This document shows positions 53,746 through 61,739 of a DNA stretch of 64,000 nt, piece by piece. Position numbers and translations under genes: made by a program. Location: positions 372,001-436,000 of the forward strand of contig NZ_SJPQ01000004.1 of the NCBI RefSeq assembly GCF_007859945.1, given 5' to 3'. The notes below the pieces were generated by a model that saw only the letters and a list, made by a program, of their open reading frames with translations, was not told the origin of the DNA and made no database searches. Positions within the stretch are counted from its first letter, which is position 1, and each line of letters begins with the position of its first letter. The DNA comes from Pseudobythopirellula maris (GTDB lineage: Bacteria > Planctomycetota > Planctomycetia > Pirellulales > Lacipirellulaceae).

Positions 53746-55299
53746 ATGGCCCCCGACCCGTTCATAAGCCCTGAAAGCGGATCGCAATCCGCAGAGGAAG
53801 CGCCGAACGGCTTGGTGGAACGGAGCACGCAAACCCCCGGCGTCGCGGGCGGCGGCAAGGATGTTTATGGCATCGGCTCGCTCCCCACGGCGGTTCAGCA
53901 CCGGCTTGTGCAGGTGCAAGAGCACGCCAAACGGAGCTTCGAGAAGGGGGACCACGAGTACGCCCACGCCTTGTTCGCCCAATGCGTGGCCGAGGCGCCC
54001 TGCTCGCTCGTCTTCTTGCAGCACTTCCGAGCGAACCTCACCGCGCGCGCCAAGACGCAGAAGAAATCGAGCGGCTTCAGCTCGCTCCGGGGGATGAGCA
54101 GCGGCGGGCGCAGCGCGATCGCCAAGGCCGCCTCCAAGGGAGAATGGCTCGAGGCGTTCCGGCTGGGCTGCGAATCGCTGCGTAAGTCGATCGACGACAC
54201 CGGCGCCCTGACGGCCTTGGCCGACGCCTGCGGCGAACTGGGCCACGTTGAATGTCAGCTCTATTACCTGCGATGGGCGCTCGACGTCGCGCCGGCCGAC
54301 GACGAGGTCAATCGCCGGGCGGCCGCCGCGCTCGAGGCCAACGGCCACTTCGAGCAGGCGATCGGCTGCTGGCGCCGCGTTCTGCAGCGCAAGCCTCACG
54401 ACGAGGAGGCGCGGAGAGCCGTGTCGCGGCTGAGCGTCGAGCAGACGATCGACGAGGGGGGCTACAATCCCCAGCTGCTCGGTCCGAACGGCGCCACCGG
54501 CGACATCGTTCCGCCGCGGGTCGCCTCTCGCGCCCGGCCCGGCGATCAACCCGCGGAAACCCCCGTCGAACGGCTCGACGAACCGACGCTGCGCGACGCG
54601 ATCGACGCCGCCCCCACCGACCACGTCGCTTACCTCGACCTGGCGAACCTGTTCTACGCCGAGGGCCGGCTGCATGACGCCGAGCGGCTGCTCGCCCGCT
54701 GCCTCAAGCGGATGGAAGGGACCGAAGAGCAGCATCTCGTGGTCCGCGACCGGCTCGAGACGACCCACCTCGAACGCCTGCGGCGAGCCTTGGACGAGGC
54801 GAATCGCAAGAAGCAAACCGATCAGACCCGCGCGTCGACCGAGCTCGCCGCCGAGGCGCTCGAGGCCTTCAACCAAGCCGATCTCGAGGTCCACGCGGCT
54901 CGTGTGAAGCGGGAGCCCGGCAATCCACGCCGTCAGTACGAACTCGCCTTGAGGCTCAAGCGGGTGGGCAAACGCCGCGAAGCGATCACCGCCTTCCAGG
55001 CGGCCCGCGCCGACAAGAGTCGCGTAGCCGAGGTGCAGATCCACCTCGGCGAGTGCTTCCAGCACATCGAGCAGTTCAAGCTCGCCATGTCGAGCTACGA
55101 GGCCGCCATCCGGGCCTCGGAGAACGGTGATCCGGAGGTCCGCAAGCTCGGTCTGTTCCGGGCCGGGGTGCTGGCGATGGGCCTAAAAGACCTCGAAACC
55201 GCCGAAAAATGGCTCACCGAGCTCGCTGCGATCGATTTCTCGTACCGCAACGTGGGTGAACGACTGGACAAGATCGCCCAACTGCGTCATAAAAAGTGA
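53746..55299 (+). CDS. TPR-repeat protein
   Basis: The 517-residue soluble protein has several tetratricopeptide-like helix pairs (about residues 55-90, 130-235, 290-330 and 400-510; for example DHVAYLDLANLFYAEGRLHD and REAITAFQAARADKSRVAEV). A central charged region (340-380) is a likely coiled coil. It is probably a scaffold. Partners are unknown. It lies 106 bp upstream of rpsT. Confidence 0.8.
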   Translation: MAPDPFISPESGSQSAEEAPNGLVERSTQTPGVAGGGKDVYGIGSLPTAVQHRLVQVQEHAKRSFEKGDHEYAHALFAQCVAEAPCSLVFLQHFRANLTARAKTQKKSSGFSSLRGMSSGGRSAIAKAASKGEWLEAFRLGCESLRKSIDDTGALTALADACGELGHVECQLYYLRWALDVAPADDEVNRRAAAALEANGHFEQAIGCWRRVLQRKPHDEEARRAVSRLSVEQTIDEGGYNPQLLGPNGATGDIVPPRVASRARPGDQPAETPVERLDEPTLRDAIDAAPTDHVAYLDLANLFYAEGRLHDAERLLARCLKRMEGTEEQHLVVRDRLETTHLERLRRALDEANRKKQTDQTRASTELAAEALEAFNQADLEVHAARVKREPGNPRRQYELALRLKRVGKRREAITAFQAARADKSRVAEVQIHLGECFQHIEQFKLAMSSYEAAIRASENGDPEVRKLGLFRAGVLAMGLKDLETAEKWLTELAAIDFSYRNVGERLDKIAQLRHKK

Positions 55300-55405
55300 C
55301 TTCCCCAGACCCGATCAGCCGCCGCCCATGAGGGCCGTCGCCGCTAATCGGGCCCAGCGGGCCCCGAAAAGTCCCTTTATTCGCACGTCTTCCGACCGGT
55401 AACTC

Positions 55406-55681
55406 ATGCCCAACTCCGCCAGCGCCAGCAAGCGTCTCCGCCAAAGCAAGGACCGCCGCGACCAGAACCGCAGCGTTCGCACCTCGGTCCGTCGTCAGAT
55501 CAAGAAGGTCCGCGTTGCGGCCGCTGCTGGCGATGTGGAAACGGCCGAGACGGAGTTCCGTGTCGCTGCGAAGAAGCTCGACCAGGCCGCTGCCGGCAAC
55601 GTGATTCACGCCAACGCCGCGGCGCGCACCAAGAGCCGCCTGTCGAAGGCGATCAAGGTCGCCAAGCAAGCGAAGTCGTAG
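55406..55681 (+). CDS. rpsT: 30S ribosomal protein S20
   Basis: The 91-residue, Lys/Arg/Ala-rich protein starts MPNSASASKRLRQSKDRRDQ and ends NAAARTKSRLSKAIKVAKQ, the S20 pattern of three helices bound to 16S rRNA. Length is typical. Confidence 0.95.
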   Translation: MPNSASASKRLRQSKDRRDQNRSVRTSVRRQIKKVRVAAAAGDVETAETEFRVAAKKLDQAAAGNVIHANAAARTKSRLSKAIKVAKQAKS

Positions 55682-55805
55682 CACCGCTGCTCGCTTCGCC
55701 TGTTCCCCAAGAACCCACGCTGGGATTTGGGGCACTCGCTGACCAATCCCCACCCGGTGTGCGTCAACCGCACTCGTTGGCTTGCGCGATCAGTGCGGCC
55801 TAGGC

Positions 55806-55962
55806 TAGAGCGGTTTGCTCATAGGTGTAGACGCTCGGCTCGCGATCGGCGTCATGGCTTCGTCAGCCTGCATCGACAATGCACCGCATTGCCTGCTTCG
55901 GCTTCCTCGCCACGCCGCCAATCGCTTCCCCGCTCGTCCACACCAATTCGAATACCGCTCTA
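55806..55962. mobile_element. 157-bp MITE-like element, copy B
   Basis: It starts TAGAGCGGTTTGC and ends GAATACCGCTCTA. It is the reverse complement of copy A at 1318-1474, with three mismatches. It lies between rpsT and the PyrK-like gene and disrupts nothing visible. The high identity indicates recent movement or gene conversion. Confidence 0.85.
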
Positions 55963-55982
55963 ACGGCGCCACGCGTCGTCGC

Positions 55983-56882
55983 CTACCAGACGATCCGCTT
56001 CGCGTCGAACACCGGCCCGTCGACGCACGTCCGCTTGTAGTCCCACTCGCCGTCCTCATCGACGACCCGTGCGACACAACTGAAGCAGACGCCCACGCCG
56101 CACGCCATCGGCGTTTCGAGCGACACGAGGCACGCGGCGTCACGCGTCGCGCAGAGGCCGGCGACAGCCTCCATCATCGGCTCGGGCCCGCAGCAGACGA
56201 CCTGCAGCTTCTCGCCCGCGGCCGCCTCGTCGAGCGTTTGGGTGAGCAGGTCGGTCACGAGCCCGTGGTGGCCGATCGAGCCGTCGTCGCTGGCCACGCA
56301 CAGATCGATCCCCGCCGAGCGAAAGTCGCTCTCGCCCGCCAGCAGGTCGCTGGTCCGCACGCCGTAGCAGAGCGTCACCCGAGCGGCCCGGGCCGCGTCG
56401 CGGCCGTAGCCCGCTTTGCCGAGCAGCTCCTTGCCGAGCGCCAGGAACGGCGTCTGGCCGATGCCGCCGGCCACAAAGATCGCGTGGTCCAGCGGCGCCT
56501 CGAGAGCGAACCCGTTGCCCAGCGGGCCCCAGATCTCGACCGTGTCGCCCGGCTGGCGGGAGGCCAATGCCGTGGTGAGTTTGCCGCCGACGACCCACAC
56601 AAAGTCGAGCGCCACAGCGGCGCCCGAAGCGTCGCGAACCACGTCGTACATGGCGAACGGCCGGCCGAGCAGCGGATCGTTCTGGCCCGCCAGGCGGACC
56701 ATCAAGAACTGTCCGGGAAAGATCCGCCCGACGACTTCCGGCGCCGCCACACGGGTGCGGTACGTGCCGCGGGCGATCTCGACGTTCTCAAGGATCTCGG
56801 CTTGCTCGAAAGCCGCACGGTCGGCGTAGTGGGCCGCGCTGAGCGGATGGGCGTCGCAGGCGTCGGCGGGGGGCGGGGTCAT
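55983..56882 (-). CDS. PyrK-like dihydroorotate dehydrogenase electron-transfer subunit
   Basis: The protein has 299 residues. The FAD domain has FPGQFLMVRLAG and GRPFAMYDV, the NAD domain has AIFVAGGIGQTPFLALGKEL, and the C-terminal 2Fe-2S Cys cluster is ACGVGVCFSCVARVVDEDG. In the PyrDB-type enzyme it passes electrons to NAD. PyrD is not adjacent. Its ATG overlaps the stop of the preceding pseudouridine synthase gene. Confidence 0.85.
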   Translation of the reverse strand: MTPPPADACDAHPLSAAHYADRAAFEQAEILENVEIARGTYRTRVAAPEVVGRIFPGQFLMVRLAGQNDPLLGRPFAMYDVVRDASGAAVALDFVWVVGGKLTTALASRQPGDTVEIWGPLGNGFALEAPLDHAIFVAGGIGQTPFLALGKELLGKAGYGRDAARAARVTLCYGVRTSDLLAGESDFRSAGIDLCVASDDGSIGHHGLVTDLLTQTLDEAAAGEKLQVVCCGPEPMMEAVAGLCATRDAACLVSLETPMACGVGVCFSCVARVVDEDGEWDYKRTCVDGPVFDAKRIVW

Positions 56883-58144
56883 CGCTTGCGGCCCCCCTTG
56901 GCGGAGTTCTTGGCGTTCGACTTCTTCACGGCCTTCTTGCCCTTGGCTTTCTTGGCCGCCTCCTTCTTGGCGGCGGCTTTCTTGGCGGCCGCTCGCAGGC
57001 CGGCCGTCTTCTTGCCCGCCTTCTCGGCGAGCTGCTGCTTGGTGGGACCGACCTTCTTCTTGAACCCCGCCTTCTTGGGACGAGAAGTCTTCTTCTCTTC
57101 GGCGGGGGCGTCGTCTCCGCCGATCACGCGTGGGCCGGCGGCGGCCGAGCCGGGCCGCGGGGCGGCCTTCTTGGGGGCGGCGGCGGGCTTCTCGGCGGCG
57201 CTCTTTCGCTTGGGCGCCCTGCCCCGCCCCGCCTTGCGGCCCTCGTCTTCCTTGGACTCGGCCTTCTTGCCGCCGCGGTCCGAGCGGAGCGACTTGATCT
57301 CCTCGGGCGTCAGCTCGCGGTAAGCGCCCTTGGGCAACTGGCCGAGTTTCACGGCGCCCACCGCCACGCGGGTGAGCCGCTGCACCTTGTGCCCCACGCG
57401 GGCCAGCACCCGGCGGATCTCGCGGTTGCGGCCCTCGTCGAGGACCAGCTCGAGGATCGAGCCGTTCTTCTTGCGTCCCTTCACCTTGGCGTCGACAAAG
57501 TGCGCCTTGCCCTCGGCTAGGTACACGCCGCGCCGCAGCTCGGCGAGAGTCTCCTGCGTCGGCACGCCGGCGACCTGCACGTGGTACACCTTCTCCACCT
57601 CGTAGCGCGGGTGCGTGAGGCGGTTGGCGAGCTCGCCGTCGTTGGTCAGCAGGATCAGCCCCTCGCTCGCCATGTCGAGCCGGCCAACGTTGAACACCCG
57701 GCCGATCTCTGGCGGAAGCAGATCGGTCACCCGCGGGCGGCCCGACGGGTCGCGGGCCGTGCAGACGACTCCTTCGGGCTTGTTCAGGGCGAAGTAACGC
57801 TTGCGCGCCCGCGGCAAGGCCTCGCCGTCGAACATGATCTGCTGCTTGAACGGGTCGACCCTGGCGCCGAGCTCGCTGACAACCACGCCATCAACCGTGA
57901 CGCGGCCCTCTTGGATGAACTCCTCGCACTCCCGACGGCTGGCGATCCCCGCGGCGGCGAGCACCTTCTGCAGCCGTTCGCCGTCCTCACGCGGCGGCTG
58001 GATCACCTTCGCGCGTTTCGGGGCGCCGCTGCGGGCTGTGGTCTTTGGCGCGCGGGGCTTGCCGGGGGCTGGTTTCTTCTTGCCTGGGCCGCCCCCTGCC
58101 CCGGGGCGGCGGGACGTTCCAGGTCGACGGGGGCGGGGAGGCAT
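56879..58144 (-). CDS. RsuA/RluB-family pseudouridine synthase with Lys/Ala-rich tail
   Basis: The protein has 421 residues from the ATG at 58144. An S4 domain (ERLQKVLAAAGIASRRECEE) is followed by the catalytic domain with Asp in FNVGRLDMASEGLILLTND, then DEGRNREIRRVLARVGHKV. The last 150 residues are Lys, Ala and Pro repeats resembling a histone-H1-like tail; a shorter basic N-terminal stretch precedes the S4 domain. It modifies rRNA. It overlaps the PyrK-like gene by 4 bp. Confidence 0.9.
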   Translation of the reverse strand: MPPRPRRPGTSRRPGAGGGPGKKKPAPGKPRAPKTTARSGAPKRAKVIQPPREDGERLQKVLAAAGIASRRECEEFIQEGRVTVDGVVVSELGARVDPFKQQIMFDGEALPRARKRYFALNKPEGVVCTARDPSGRPRVTDLLPPEIGRVFNVGRLDMASEGLILLTNDGELANRLTHPRYEVEKVYHVQVAGVPTQETLAELRRGVYLAEGKAHFVDAKVKGRKKNGSILELVLDEGRNREIRRVLARVGHKVQRLTRVAVGAVKLGQLPKGAYRELTPEEIKSLRSDRGGKKAESKEDEGRKAGRGRAPKRKSAAEKPAAAPKKAAPRPGSAAAGPRVIGGDDAPAEEKKTSRPKKAGFKKKVGPTKQQLAEKAGKKTAGLRAAAKKAAAKKEAAKKAKGKKAVKKSNAKNSAKGGRKR

Positions 58145-58280
58145 GGCGGGCTGTAGGGGATAGGGGCGGCTGAAGGCGACCCCCCAGTCTAAACGCCGCA
58201 CGGCCCGTTTCCCAGCGGCGTGCAGGCCGGTTGCGGCCAATCTGCCCCTGCCGCTGGCTCTCAATTCCCCTGCCGCCGTC

Positions 58281-58583
58281 TTAGAGTGCGGGCACGGTCT
58301 GCCGCGGCTGCGACAGCATGCGTGGGCGTGTCGTCTCGGGCACGGGCTTCTGATACCCGGGCGGCCGTCCGCCGACGATCGGTTCCGCCACGTCATCCAA
58401 TGGATACGGGTCGTGGAAGATCGCGTTGTAGCGCTGGCTCGCCAGATCGCCCGGGTGGAAGAGGTTCGGCATGCGGGTCGAGGGGCCGCAGCCGGCGCAC
58501 ACCACCACCAGCAGCGCCGCCCAGCGGGCGCCGTGCTTCAGCCGTTCGCGTTGGGGGAGTGGTCCGCACACGCCGCGGAGCAT
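58281..58583 (-). CDS. Small conserved lipoprotein
   Basis: The protein has 100 residues from the ATG at 58583. A signal with lipobox VVVCAGC gives an N-terminal lipidated Cys. It contains LFHPGDLASQRYNAIFHDPY and PIVGGRPPGYQ, phrases I associate with a planctomycete-only lipoprotein. Function is unknown. Confidence 0.72.
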   Translation of the reverse strand: MLRGVCGPLPQRERLKHGARWAALLVVVCAGCGPSTRMPNLFHPGDLASQRYNAIFHDPYPLDDVAEPIVGGRPPGYQKPVPETTRPRMLSQPRQTVPAL

Positions 58584-58982
58584 AGCGGCTGCGGGAGAAT
58601 CGCCCAACGGCGAATCAGCCTTGCTGGCGGTGGGCTCGGAGTGGCCAAGAATACTTGAGAATGCTCGCGGCGATCGTTCCGCCAAATCGTTGTGACGAGC
58701 TTCGCCGTCGGATTGCCGACGAAAAACGCAGCCTGGCGGCGATAAAAGGCCATGAAGTCGTGAAGAACGCAGCGGCCGAGCGGTGGGCGGACCCCCTGCG
58801 GCGCCCAATTATCTTTGTAGCAGGCGTTTCACCTAATTTCGACAATCGCTTTTGGCCGCGCGCGCAGCAGCGATTCTTGGCCACTCGCCATTTTGCTGCA
58901 ACTCAAACGCCGCTCACGGTTTAAGTCTTGGCGCAGCAGGCCGTACAGCGGGCCGGCTGCGTTCCGATTTTTCGAGGTGTGA

Positions 58983-59087
58983 GAATTGGCCACTCCATGC
59001 CTGGTCGCCGTGCCCGAGCCCGCCAGCCTGTTGCTCGCGCTTTGCGCGTTCGCCGGCGTGGGGCGCCGGCAGGCGACGCTTCGCTAG
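58983..59087 (+). pseudogene. PEP-CTERM tail remnant
   Basis: After an in-frame TGA at 58980 the + strand encodes ELATPCLVA followed by VPEPASLLLALCAFAGVG and RRQATLR, then TAG. This is a complete PEP-CTERM sorting signal without the body of a gene. It is likely the 3' end of a deleted secreted protein gene. The rest of the gap 58584-59131 holds nothing recognisable. Confidence 0.65.
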
Positions 59088-59131
59088 CTCCCCGCCGGCC
59101 GACGACCGGCGGAGCGATGAGGCAATGCGTC

Positions 59132-60124
59132 TCACGGCAGGCGGATGTCGAGCAACACGGCGCCGCTGGCGGACGAGAGCTTGGCCGGTGCGCGGGCGGC
59201 GGGCAGCAGCAGCGTGTTGCCCAAGACGAGCGGCTCGTCGAAGTCGCCGCACTCGAGGCGGGCCTCGCCGGCGATGACCGACACCAGGTGGAAGCGGTCG
59301 TCGTCCGGCAACTCGGCTTGGCCACGCTCGCCGAGCGTGAGCCGGTCGAGCAGGAACTTGTCGCACGCGACCAGGCGTTCGCGTCCGTCGCCCAGCGGCT
59401 CGGGGGTTTGCGGGTGGGCGGGGCCACGCTGGTAGTCGCTCACTTCGAGTGACTCTTCGATGTGCAGTGGGCGCGGCTGGCCGTCTTTGCCGACTCGGTT
59501 CCAGTCGAACAGCCGGAACGTGGTGTTGCTCGCCTGCTGGATCTCGGCGATCACGAGCCCCGCCCCCAAGGCGTGGACCGTGCCGGCCGGGATGAACACG
59601 CAGTCGCCGACCGCCGGCTCGACGACGTGCAGGCACTCATCGCAGCGGCCCGCGGCCGTCGCCTCGGCGAGGGCCGTGCGGTCGACGCCCGGCTTCAGGC
59701 CGGCGTAGATCTTGCCCCCCGGCTCGGCGGCCAACACGACCCACGCCTCGGTCTTGCCGAGGTCGGGCGGTGTGAGCCGGGCGCCTTGGGCGTCGTTCGG
59801 GTGGACCTGCACCGACAAGGTCTTTTGGGCGTCGAGGAACTTGAACAGCAGCGGGAACCGCGGCGGGGGCCCCTGCCCTTCGGTCAGCTCTTTGCCGTAG
59901 ACCAGCCGGGCGTGCTCGCCCGAGGCGACCTCGCCCAGCGTTTTGCCCTTGAGCGGGCCGTTCTCGATGACGCTCTGGCCGTCGGGGTGGTCGACCACCT
60001 CCCAGCTCTCGGCGTAGTCGTCGTCGGCGCCGATCGGTTTGCCGAGCAACTCGCCCAGCCGCCGGCCTCCCCACAGGTATTGCTGGAGGATCGGTCGCAA
60101 GCGGAGCGGCGGAAGCGTTTGCAT
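59132..60124 (-). CDS. manA: Mannose-6-phosphate isomerase, class I
   Basis: The protein has 330 residues from the ATG at 60124. The cupin zinc site is seen as LSVQVHPND near residue 95 and in FIPAGTVHALGAGLVIAEIQ near residue 170; KTEAWVVLAAEPG is also family-typical. It interconverts mannose 6-phosphate and fructose 6-phosphate, feeding GDP-mannose or glycolysis. Confidence 0.93.
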   Translation of the reverse strand: MQTLPPLRLRPILQQYLWGGRRLGELLGKPIGADDDYAESWEVVDHPDGQSVIENGPLKGKTLGEVASGEHARLVYGKELTEGQGPPPRFPLLFKFLDAQKTLSVQVHPNDAQGARLTPPDLGKTEAWVVLAAEPGGKIYAGLKPGVDRTALAEATAAGRCDECLHVVEPAVGDCVFIPAGTVHALGAGLVIAEIQQASNTTFRLFDWNRVGKDGQPRPLHIEESLEVSDYQRGPAHPQTPEPLGDGRERLVACDKFLLDRLTLGERGQAELPDDDRFHLVSVIAGEARLECGDFDEPLVLGNTLLLPAARAPAKLSSASGAVLLDIRLP

Positions 60125-60533
60125 GGCGGGACCTCGTGTGAATCGCACGGATGCGTAGCGTGTGTGGCGGTGCGATTCGACGTCGATATGGCGAAAACAA
60201 CGCTACGGCTAGCGGTAGTGCGATCTAAGGGGGCGGATAACTCGTGCGAGTGACTGGCGACTGGCGACTGGCGAGCCGGCGGGCGTAAGCCCCCGGAGCG
60301 GTTCGAGCGACGCAGCGGTTTGCGATTCGGGTCGTTTTCTACGGTTCAGAGCTGACGGATCCCAAGCTGTGGGGGGCGCCCCAGCAGCAGACGCATCGGG
60401 TTGGCGCTGCCAGCAACTCCGGGCGCTGACGCTTACGGCTCGCCCGGGCACGAGTTATTATCGGTTTATCGCTCCGAGGCTCTAGCCTGCCCCCTGCCCC
60501 GCCCTTGTCACGCCTCTTGAGAAGCCGCTCGCC
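60125..60533. other. Intergenic region with palindromic repeats
   Basis: About 409 bp between divergent manA and tatC. It contains three tandem ACTGGCG units near 60250, a GCCGGCGGGCGTAAGCCCCC repeat near 60272, and a hairpin CCGGGCG/CGCCCGG around GACGCTTACGG at 60419-60448. One CCCTGCCC octamer lies at 60492-60499, just before the tatC start. Confidence 0.6.
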
Positions 60534-61559
60534 TTGAAAAGCCTGCCCTCCGAGGACCCGTTCGATCACACGAAGATGTCCTTCGGCGAGCACCTGGAGG
60601 AGCTGCGCTCGGCGCTCGGCAAGGCGTTGCTGGCGTTGATCGTGGGTTTCCTCATCGGACTGGTGTTCGCCGGGCCGCTGATCCGGTTCGTGCAATCGCC
60701 GCTGGAGGAGGGGCTGCGAGACCTGCGGGTCAAGCAGAAGCTGCGTCGCTACAGCGAGGCGATCGAGGCGCGCCGCGACGCGGGCGAGCCGGTCCCCGAG
60801 ATGTCCGACGAGCAGATGCGCGACTACGCCGACCACGGCCTGCTGCCCGACAGCGGCCGGGTCGAGCTGCAGGAGCTGGTCGAGGCGCTCAAGCGGCTGG
60901 GGATCGACGTGCCCACTCCCCCGGCGGCGGACGCCGGACCGGTCTTTGTGCCGTTCGCGCTGTGGAAGCCGATCAAAGACGACCCCGGCATGCGGACCAT
61001 CGGCACCGGCGCGCCCGACGCGTTCACGGTCTACGTGAAGGCGGCGCTGGTGATCGGCGCCGTCATCTCCAGCCCGGCGATCTTTTACTTCCTGTGGTCG
61101 TTCGTGGCGGCGGGGCTCTTCCCGCACGAGCGGCGTTACATCCACGTGTTCATGCCGATGAGCATCGTGCTGTTCCTGCTCGGGGCGGCGGTGGCGTTCT
61201 TCCTGGTGTTCCGCTACGTGCTGGAGTTCTTGTTCTACTTCTACGACGTGATGGACATCGACCCGACGCTGAGGATCAGCGAGTGGCTCAGCTTCGTGCT
61301 GATCTTGCCCGTGGGCTTCGGCGTGAGCTTCCAGATGCCGCTGGTGATGCTGTTCCTCGACCGCGTGGGGATCGTGTCGCCCGGCTTCTACCTGCGGCAC
61401 TGGCGTCTGGCGGTGCTGATCATCGCCGTGCTGTCGATGATGCTCACACCGGCCGACCCGTGGAGCATGCTGATCCTGGCCGGCTTCCTGACGCCGCTCT
61501 ACTTCGGCGGGATCTTGCTGTGCAAGTACCTGCCCGCCTTTGGGCGTCGAAGCGAGTAG
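60534..61559 (+). CDS. tatC: Twin-arginine translocase subunit TatC
   Basis: The protein has 341 residues from a TTG at 60534. The start HLEELRSALGKALLALIVG matches TatC helix 1. Then about 115 extra soluble residues (60-170) separate helix 1 from helix 2. Helix 2 onward is normal (AGLFPHERRYIHVFMPMSIV, PVGFGVSFQMPLVMLFL, LTPADPWSMLILA). It recognises folded Tat substrates. The insertion appears to be a planctomycete trait. Confidence 0.93.
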   Translation: MKSLPSEDPFDHTKMSFGEHLEELRSALGKALLALIVGFLIGLVFAGPLIRFVQSPLEEGLRDLRVKQKLRRYSEAIEARRDAGEPVPEMSDEQMRDYADHGLLPDSGRVELQELVEALKRLGIDVPTPPAADAGPVFVPFALWKPIKDDPGMRTIGTGAPDAFTVYVKAALVIGAVISSPAIFYFLWSFVAAGLFPHERRYIHVFMPMSIVLFLLGAAVAFFLVFRYVLEFLFYFYDVMDIDPTLRISEWLSFVLILPVGFGVSFQMPLVMLFLDRVGIVSPGFYLRHWRLAVLIIAVLSMMLTPADPWSMLILAGFLTPLYFGGILLCKYLPAFGRRSE

Positions 61560-61589
61560 GCAACGCCCTTCCGGGGCGCTGCGGACGCT

Positions 61590-61708
61590 GTAGGGAACGC
61601 CCTCTATGACGTTCCGAGCGCCCTGTAGGGAACGCCCTCTGCGGCGTTCCGAGCCCCGGCGGGAGAGATTGTACCCGGCGCCGGAACGCCACGGAGGGCG
61701 TTCCCTAC
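61590..61708. repeat. GTAGGGAACGCCCTC repeat cluster
   Basis: GTAGGGAACGCCCTC occurs at 61590-61604 and 61625-61639, and its complement at 61694-61708. The arms can form a hairpin downstream of tatC. The intervening GTTCCGAGC units also repeat. It is probably an intergenic palindromic repeat family and may end tatC transcription. Confidence 0.7.
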
Positions 61709-61739
61709 AGGGGATTGCGGTGGTTGCTCAACGCGAGCG

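Larger units (their letters stand above)
39728..60499 (-). other. Right-arm KOPS-like octamers (10 copies, - strand only)
   Basis: CCCTGCCC starts at 39728, 40820, 43050, 47870, 47875 (overlapping), 50734, 57217, 58094, 59871 and 60492. I found no GGGCAGGG on the + strand in this arm. All point leftward toward the dif-like site. Confidence 0.8.

Noticed and set aside
51946-55065. A 1039-codon frame upstream of the CobA-HemD fusion
   Set aside because: The upstream 500 codons lie antisense to the TPR gene. The CobA domain starts at about 53493, so the long frame is a high-GC artefact.
58655-58924. A + strand frame of 89 codons in the gap before manA
   Set aside because: No signal, domain or good ribosome-binding site; not distinguishable from chance in this GC-rich DNA.
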